9,638 nucleotides of DNA. Origin: an uncultured Lachnospiraceae bacterium (GTDB taxonomy: Bacteria > Bacillota_A > Clostridia > Lachnospirales > Lachnospiraceae). The notes under the pieces were generated by a model, which worked only from the letters and a program-made list of their open reading frames with translations, was not told the DNA's origin and made no database searches. The stretch is taken from the NCBI GenBank assembly GCA_905207905.1, contig CAJLNC010000092.1, positions 1-9,638 of the forward strand, given 5' to 3'. Of this stretch, positions 4,399 to 9,638 are shown piece by piece. The position numbers and the translations under genes are program-made. Within the stretch, counting starts at the first letter, position 1, and each line of letters starts with the position of its first letter.

Positions 4399-5540
4399 AA
4401 AAAAATGAACTCATTGTGATCAATGGAAAAGAATACAAAAAAATGACAAAGGAGCTGCTGCGTCTTGCAGATCTGGCGGGACAGATACCGGATAGGGACA
4501 CTCTGATAGGAATCAAACCCAATCTGGTAGGGCCGGTGCTGGCCAGTGAGGGAGGGACGACCCATCCTGAGGTGGTAGAGGGGTTGATCGAATATCTTCA
4601 GGAAAGGGGCTTCTATAATCTGGTGCTTCTGGAAGGCTCCTGGGTGGGAGATGCTACTCAGGCGGCGGTGGAATACTGTGGTTATGACCGGATTCTGGAA
4701 AAGTATCAGCTTCCTTTCTGGGATATGCAGAAGGAAGCTGGAGAAGAGAGAGATTGTGCAGGCATGAAACTCCATGTCTGCAGGCGGATAAGGGAGATTG
4801 GATTTCTCATTAACGTTCCGGTATTAAAGGGACACTGTCAGACCAAGATCACCTGTGCATTAAAAAACATGAAGGGATTGCTTCCAAACAGTGAAAAGCG
4901 GAGGTTCCACCGGCTGGGGCTGCATGATCCTATCGCTCATTTAAGCGTTGGGATTCGCCAGGATTTTGTTTTGGTGGACAGCATCTGTGGGGACCTTACC
5001 TTTGAGGACGGAGGGAATCCGGTGGAGCAAAATCGGTTGATAGCAGGTCTGGATCCGGTGCTGGTGGATGCCTTTGGCTGCTTCCTTTTGGGGCTTTCTG
5101 TGGAGGAAGTGCCTTATCTTACCAAGGCAGCTGCCCTGGAGGCTGGAAGTCTGGATATCAGGAATGCCAGGCTCGTCTTTTATTTGGAACAAACAGAGTC
5201 TGGGAGAATCTGTTATGAAGAGGCAGACCCATCTGGAATACAGAGAGCGCAGGGGGGATACGGTTATGTGATGAAGCTGGCAGAGAAGGCAGAAGAGGTG
5301 GATTCCTGCAGCGCCTGTTATGGGTATCTGCTGCCGGCTCTGGAGATGCTGGAGAGGGAGGGACTTTTGGACAGCCTAACAGAGAAGATCTGTATAGGCC
5401 AGGGATACAGAGGGAAAGAAGGAAAGCTGGGGGTAGGAAATTGCACCAGAAAGTTTCAGCATTCGCTGGGAGGGTGTCCCCCTACAGAAAACCAGATGTA
5501 TGAATTTTTAAAAGAATATATCCGGAAAAATGAGGCTTAG
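4395..5540 (+). CDS. DUF362-family protein with cysteine-rich C-terminal motif
   Basis: This 381-residue cytoplasmic protein matches the DUF362 family in its N-terminal part: IGIKPNLV at about 37-44, GGTTHPEVVEGL following, and NVPVLKGHCQTKITCALKNMKG, a family-typical block. The C-terminal region holds CSAC (Cys305, Cys308), ICIGQGYRGK (Cys333), GNCT (Cys350) and GGCPPT (Cys361), a spacing that could hold an iron-sulfur cluster or metal. The family has no settled general function. ATG 4395 is chosen because AGAGG (4383-4387) precedes it by 7 nt; an in-frame TTG at 4359 is less convincing. Its position at the end of the thi operon suggests, without proving, a link to thiamine-precursor metabolism. 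Confidence 0.8.
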   Translation: MKKNELIVINGKEYKKMTKELLRLADLAGQIPDRDTLIGIKPNLVGPVLASEGGTTHPEVVEGLIEYLQERGFYNLVLLEGSWVGDATQAAVEYCGYDRILEKYQLPFWDMQKEAGEERDCAGMKLHVCRRIREIGFLINVPVLKGHCQTKITCALKNMKGLLPNSEKRRFHRLGLHDPIAHLSVGIRQDFVLVDSICGDLTFEDGGNPVEQNRLIAGLDPVLVDAFGCFLLGLSVEEVPYLTKAAALEAGSLDIRNARLVFYLEQTESGRICYEEADPSGIQRAQGGYGYVMKLAEKAEEVDSCSACYGYLLPALEMLEREGLLDSLTEKICIGQGYRGKEGKLGVGNCTRKFQHSLGGCPPTENQMYEFLKEYIRKNEA

Positions 5541-5607
5541 GCGGCGTTGAAATTGTGCCTATTCTATGTCTGAAAACTTAAGAAAAAGTAAAATCGTTTC
5601 AGTTTCG

Positions 5608-5636
5608 TTGACGCACCTCTGGAAAACAAGTATAAT
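5608..5636 (+). promoter_or_regulatory. Sigma-A promoter of the CBS-domain gene
   Basis: TTGACG (5608-5613) and a consensus TATAAT (5631-5636) are exactly 17 nt apart. The transcript would begin near 5643. Its short leader contains a TGTGCA-TTC-TGCACA inverted repeat (5664-5678), just before the ribosome binding site region, which could be an operator or a small hairpin. A good promoter here marks the end of the thi transcription unit, although no strong terminator is visible between 5541 and 5607. Confidence 0.85.
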
Positions 5637-5704
5637 AAATATAAGGAAACAGTTGACATCATGTGTGCATTCTGCACAGACAGAAACAGGGGATGGGGCG
5701 TTTT

Positions 5705-6148
5705 ATGAACATACTATTTTATTTAGTACCAAAGAGTGAGATTGCTTATATCTATGATGACTATACCGTGCGTCAGGCTATGGAAAAGCTGGAATATTAC
5801 CGCTATTCTTCTGTGCCCATCATTAACCGGAAGGGAAGCTATGTGGGTAGCCTTACAGAGGGAGATATTCTCTGGGGGCTGAAGGAGCGGGGAATTATGG
5901 ATGTAAAGGAGACGGAGGAACTGCTGGTGCGTCAGTTGAAGCGCTGCCGGGATAATGAGCCGGTGAATATTAACTGCGATATGGAAGATCTGATCCTTCC
6001 CAGCATGAATCAGAATTTTATCCCGGTGATTGACGATAACCGGACTTTTATCGGTATTGTCACCAGGCGGAGCATTATTTCCTATTGCGTAGAGAAAAGC
6101 AGGAAAAGAGAGTGCCAGGAGATAAAGCCGGTGAAGGTGCTGGTGTAA
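5705..6148 (+). CDS. Two-CBS-domain protein
   Basis: This 147-residue soluble protein is composed almost entirely of a CBS pair. CBS1 is at about 8-61 (VPIINRKGSYVGSLTEGDILW) and CBS2 at about 69-118 (FIPVIDDNRTFIGIVTRRSIIS). Such pairs form a Bateman module that usually binds adenine nucleotides or S-adenosylmethionine and senses energy or metabolic state. No output domain is attached, so its partner is unknown. ATG 5705 is chosen because the conserved-looking N terminus MNILFYLVPKSE begins there and a GGGG run (5695-5699) lies 5 nt upstream. In-frame GTG 5663 and ATG 5693 are less likely. It has its own promoter and terminator, so it appears monocistronic. Confidence 0.85.
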   Translation: MNILFYLVPKSEIAYIYDDYTVRQAMEKLEYYRYSSVPIINRKGSYVGSLTEGDILWGLKERGIMDVKETEELLVRQLKRCRDNEPVNINCDMEDLILPSMNQNFIPVIDDNRTFIGIVTRRSIISYCVEKSRKRECQEIKPVKVLV

Positions 6149-6198
6149 GGCCAGAAAGTAAAAAGCGAAGCTGCAAAATCAAAACAATAAAAGTCTGA

Positions 6199-6257
6199 AC
6201 AGCCCTGGAAACCAAGGCAGCCCCTGATGGGAAGCGTTGATTTCCAGGGCTGTTTTT
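6199..6257 (+). terminator. Strong intrinsic terminator after the CBS-domain gene
   Basis: ACAGCCCTGGAAA (6199-6211) pairs perfectly over 13 bp with TTTCCAGGGCTGT (6241-6253), and a T run (6253-6257) follows. The 29-nt loop holds a minor inner hairpin. The 247-nt gap to the amidase gene contains this terminator, a shared leader repeat (6253-6274) and the amidase promoter. Confidence 0.9.
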
Positions 6258-6274
6258 ATTTCATAGGAAATTTT
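6253..6274 (+). repeat. 22-nt sequence shared with the thi leader
   Basis: These 22 nt, including TTTCATAGGAAATTTT, are identical to 463-484. In both places they overlap the T run of a terminator. Confidence 0.8.
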
Positions 6275-6302
6275 GTTTTCACTGTTTTTGCACAAAATTT
6301 TC

Positions 6303-6331
6303 TTGTCTTGCGGGTGGGGGAGTGTTAGAAT
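6303..6331 (+). promoter_or_regulatory. Probable promoter of the amidase gene
   Basis: TTGTCT (6303-6308) and TAGAAT (6326-6331) are 17 nt apart. A second candidate is an extended -10 box, TGATATAAA (6347-6355), without a clear -35. Both give leaders short enough for the GTG start at 6396. Which one is used cannot be told from sequence. Confidence 0.5.
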
Positions 6332-6395
6332 AGGATGTAATAACTTTGATATAAAATTGTAAAAAGTAAGAATAGTTACAAGGAGAGATTGGAAA

Positions 6396-7988
6396 GTGAA
6401 AAAGAGAAGAGTTTTGATGGTGTCCATGTTCATGATTTTGCTGTTGGGGCTGTTTGCAGCGCCGGCTATGGCTGCGGGTAAGACCGGATGGATACAGAAT
6501 GGAAAGAAGATCTATTACCGCAGCCCGGAGGGAGAGAATCAGGGAGAAAAGGTAAAGGGGCTTTGGAAGATTGGAAAAAAGACCTATTATTTTGATAAGT
6601 GGGGAATCTTAAAGACCGGTTGGATCAAGACAGAGGACGGTTACCGCTATTTTAAGCCTACAGGAAACATCGGGGACAAGGGAGCTATGTATACGGGCTT
6701 AAAAACGATTGGGAAGGATAAGTTTTACTTTGAAAAGAACGGCGTGGTGGCCACAGGGATGAGAAAGGTGGGCAGACAGACCTATTTTTTCAGTACCAGC
6801 AAAACCATGGGAGTAAGGGGAAAAGCGGTAAAGAACTGCTTTAAAAGCTGGAAAGGTAAGCGGTATTATTTTGGCGAAAAAGGCACTATGCTGAAAAATA
6901 CCTGGGTAAAAAAGTACTATTATGTAGGTAAGGATGGAGCCAAGCTGGTGAATACGGTGACTCCCGACGGCTATCTGGTAGGGGAGGATGGAAAAAAGGT
7001 AGGAACCACAAAGGTAAACGGCTGGGTAAAGATCCAGAATAAATGGAAATATTATGTAAAGAGCCAGAAACGGTTCCTGGAAAAAGAATGGAAAACAGTA
7101 AATGGTAAGCGGTATTATCTGGATGCAGATGGTTTCCGGGTGACAGGATGGCAGAATATAGGGAAGAATCGGTATCACTTTACTTCCCAGGGCGTGATGC
7201 AGAAAGGTCTGGTGAAGATCGGCAGCAAAACCTATTACTTTAACGACAAAGGACAGCTTCAGAGGAATACAACGGTAGACGGCTACGTGGTAGACGAAAA
7301 TGGCGTGGCTACCAAGGATCCCAACTCCAAACCGAAGATCCTGGTGATCGCAGGTCATGGTCAGGGAGACCCGGGAGCTACCTCTACCTGGGGATATGAG
7401 AGCAATTACACGAGACAGTTTGCAAAGCTGATTGTAAATGAACTGAAAAAGAGCGGCAAGGTGGATGTAACCTATTATAAAAATGGCAGCGCCAGCTATG
7501 ACTGCTATCAGCAGAATGCCAAGACGTTGGGCAGCTCGGGTGCTAATATCAGCCGTCTCATTACTGGTAAGGGAAATGCAAAGAACAGGGTAAAGGCGGC
7601 TTTAAAGCGCAATCCCAATCTGCCTGTGTTTACAGACTATGATTATGTGCTGGAGATCCATTTTAACGCCATGGGATCCGGAAAGAATCCTCAAGGAAAC
7701 GGCAGCTATACAGGCATTGGTTTTTATATCAACAATTATAAGAATAAATACACGCTGGAGAGAAATATTCTTTCCAGGGTAGTGCGCCTTGGCTTTAAGC
7801 AGTGGGGAAGCGGTGTTTTTGCCTCTTCCGGTCTGTTTAACGCCAGAGTTTGCCAGGAACTGGGAGTCAGCTATGGACTTTTGGAGACTGCCTTTATTGA
7901 TGACGGGGACGATATGCGTTTTTATACAAAGAATAAAAGTAAGATGGCAAAGGCAGTCAGTGATGCTATCGTGGATTATTATTCCTGA
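6396..7988 (+). CDS. Secreted N-acetylmuramoyl-L-alanine amidase with cell-wall-binding repeats
   Basis: This 530-residue exported enzyme is expected to cut the bond between N-acetylmuramic acid and L-alanine in peptidoglycan. A signal peptide (MKKRR, hydrophobic 7-21, cleavage near AMA-A at 24-27) is followed by about 265 residues of tandem aromatic/glycine repeats of the CW_binding_1 type. Examples are KTGWIQNGKKIYY, VKGLWKIGKKTYYFDKWG, VTGWQNIGKNRYHF and KGLVKIGSKTYYFNDKG. A C-terminal Amidase_3 domain spans about 313-530, with zinc ligands His321 (IAGHGQGDPGA), Glu335 and His422 (EIHFNA) and catalytic Glu497 (GLLETAF). The start is GTG with AGGAGA (6381-6386) 9 nt upstream. It sits alone between other units. 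The ligand of the repeats is unknown; choline binding is not assured outside streptococci. Confidence 0.92.
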   Translation: MKKRRVLMVSMFMILLLGLFAAPAMAAGKTGWIQNGKKIYYRSPEGENQGEKVKGLWKIGKKTYYFDKWGILKTGWIKTEDGYRYFKPTGNIGDKGAMYTGLKTIGKDKFYFEKNGVVATGMRKVGRQTYFFSTSKTMGVRGKAVKNCFKSWKGKRYYFGEKGTMLKNTWVKKYYYVGKDGAKLVNTVTPDGYLVGEDGKKVGTTKVNGWVKIQNKWKYYVKSQKRFLEKEWKTVNGKRYYLDADGFRVTGWQNIGKNRYHFTSQGVMQKGLVKIGSKTYYFNDKGQLQRNTTVDGYVVDENGVATKDPNSKPKILVIAGHGQGDPGATSTWGYESNYTRQFAKLIVNELKKSGKVDVTYYKNGSASYDCYQQNAKTLGSSGANISRLITGKGNAKNRVKAALKRNPNLPVFTDYDYVLEIHFNAMGSGKNPQGNGSYTGIGFYINNYKNKYTLERNILSRVVRLGFKQWGSGVFASSGLFNARVCQELGVSYGLLETAFIDDGDDMRFYTKNKSKMAKAVSDAIVDYYS

Positions 7989-8015
7989 TAATGGATAATT
8001 ATTACATTTCAGCAG

Positions 8016-8044
8016 TTGACAAGAAAACCAGATGTTGTTAAAAT
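8016..8044 (+). promoter_or_regulatory. Sigma-A promoter of ilvN-ilvC
   Basis: A consensus -35 TTGACA (8016-8021) and -10 TAAAAT (8039-8044) are 17 nt apart. Transcription should start near 8051, leaving a leader of only about 40 nt. That is too short for a T-box or leader-peptide attenuator, so control would have to act at the promoter or elsewhere. Confidence 0.87.
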
Positions 8045-8091
8045 ATTTAGCAAATAAAGACATACCGTGAAGAAAAGTTGAGGTAGCGAGC

Positions 8092-8589
8092 ATGAAGAAA
8101 AGAGTTTTGTCTTTGCTGGTGGATAATACCTCCGGTGTATTAAGTCGGGTGGCCGGTTTGTTCAGCCGCAGAGGGTACAATATAGAGAGCCTTACGGTGG
8201 GGGAGACAGCAGATCCCAGATATTCCCGTATGACGATTGTGGCAGTTGGGGATGAGCTGATTTTGGAGCAGATTACCAAGCAGCTGGCCAAGCTGGTGGA
8301 TGTGGTGGATATCAAGGTACTGAATGCGGAAAACAGCGTAAACCGGGAACTGGTGCTTGTGAAGGTGCGGGTGGACGGTGAGGATCGTCAGTCCGTGATT
8401 TCTATGGTGAATGTGTTCCGGGGAAAGATTGTAGATGTGGGTGTGGATTCTCTGATCATCGAACTCACAGGACAGCAGAGCAAGCTGGATGCTTTCCTGC
8501 GGCTTTTGAAGGATTATGAGATTCTGGAGCTGGCCAGAACCGGTATTACCGGTCTGAGCAGAGGCACCGACGATATCCGTTATTTGTAG
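8092..8589 (+). CDS. ilvN: Acetolactate synthase regulatory (small) subunit
   Basis: This 165-residue protein is the regulatory subunit of acetohydroxyacid synthase, the first shared step of valine, leucine and isoleucine synthesis. An N-terminal ACT domain (about 4-76) contains LVDNTSGVLSRVAGLFSRRGYNIESLTV, which aligns closely with E. coli IlvH. Asn12 and Gly15 match the valine-site Asn11 and Gly14 of IlvH, so valine feedback is plausible. A C-terminal domain (about 83-160) ends with the typical GITGLSRG block. Length is normal for the family. GAGG (8080-8083) precedes ATG by 8 nt. The catalytic subunit gene ilvB is not in this window; ilvC follows after 36 nt. The name ilvH would be equally valid. 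Confidence 0.95.
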   Translation: MKKRVLSLLVDNTSGVLSRVAGLFSRRGYNIESLTVGETADPRYSRMTIVAVGDELILEQITKQLAKLVDVVDIKVLNAENSVNRELVLVKVRVDGEDRQSVISMVNVFRGKIVDVGVDSLIIELTGQQSKLDAFLRLLKDYEILELARTGITGLSRGTDDIRYL

Positions 8590-8610
8590 GCAACAGAAAA
8601 ATTTATATAA

Positions 8611-9638
<1,028 letters not shown>

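Noticed and set aside
5570..5605. Possible terminator after the DUF362 gene
   Set aside because: CTGAAA-a-C can pair with GTTTCAG, but the loop is long, the stem is A/T-rich and bulged, and the T run is interrupted. The thi operon terminator is therefore not identified.
7989..8091. T-box or leader-peptide attenuator expected upstream of ilv genes
   Set aside because: The promoter at 8016-8044 leaves only about 40 nt before ilvN, with no T-box core sequence and no terminator hairpin.
7602..8315. 237-codon open frame on the minus strand
   Set aside because: It spans the antisense of the amidase 3' end, an intergenic promoter and ilvN. Its protein has no family resemblance, and the + strand genes are certain.

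Overview
The window looks like a chromosomal segment of a gut-type Firmicute, most likely Lachnospiraceae (Blautia or a relative). This rests on protein style (CBS, amidase and class I KetolA reductoisomerase sequences typical of that group), strong AGGAG-type ribosome binding sites, sigma-A promoters with 17-nt spacers, and T-rich intrinsic terminators. The species is an inference, not a database result. All recognisable genes are on the + strand.

Layout. A single tRNA-Ala(GGC) gene with its own promoter and terminator lies at 17-175. A promoter at 217-245 then starts a long leader with a TPP (thi-box) riboswitch (253-352) and an intrinsic terminator (444-467). The leader continues through a repeat-rich stretch to thiX (704). 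Next come thiX, thiY and thiZ, an ABC importer for a thiamine pyrimidine precursor. They are followed by a TatD-family metal hydrolase, a possible 35-codon ORF and a DUF362-family protein with a cysteine-rich tail (to 5540). A new promoter (5608-5636) serves a small two-CBS-domain protein, which ends in a strong terminator (6199-6257). A secreted cell-wall amidase with N-terminal cell-wall-binding repeats follows (6396-7988). Finally a promoter at 8016-8044 drives ilvN and ilvC (branched-chain amino acid synthesis). ilvC runs off the right edge with at most a few codons missing.

How the genes work together. The riboswitch makes import conditional on low thiamine pyrophosphate. ThiY should capture a formylaminopyrimidine-like or HMP-like compound, ThiX and ThiZ should move it inward, and the downstream TatD-type hydrolase is a candidate to process it. 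The DUF362 protein's role is unknown. The transport assignment follows known families; the processing role is my inference.

Most worth a second look: the thiXYZ-TatD-DUF362 gene set; a 32-residue ORF with two CxxC pairs between the riboswitch and its terminator; a duplicated 54-nt repeat whose stem differences keep base pairing in + strand RNA; a terminator and hairpin array between thiX and thiY; and a solute-binding protein without a lipobox cysteine.
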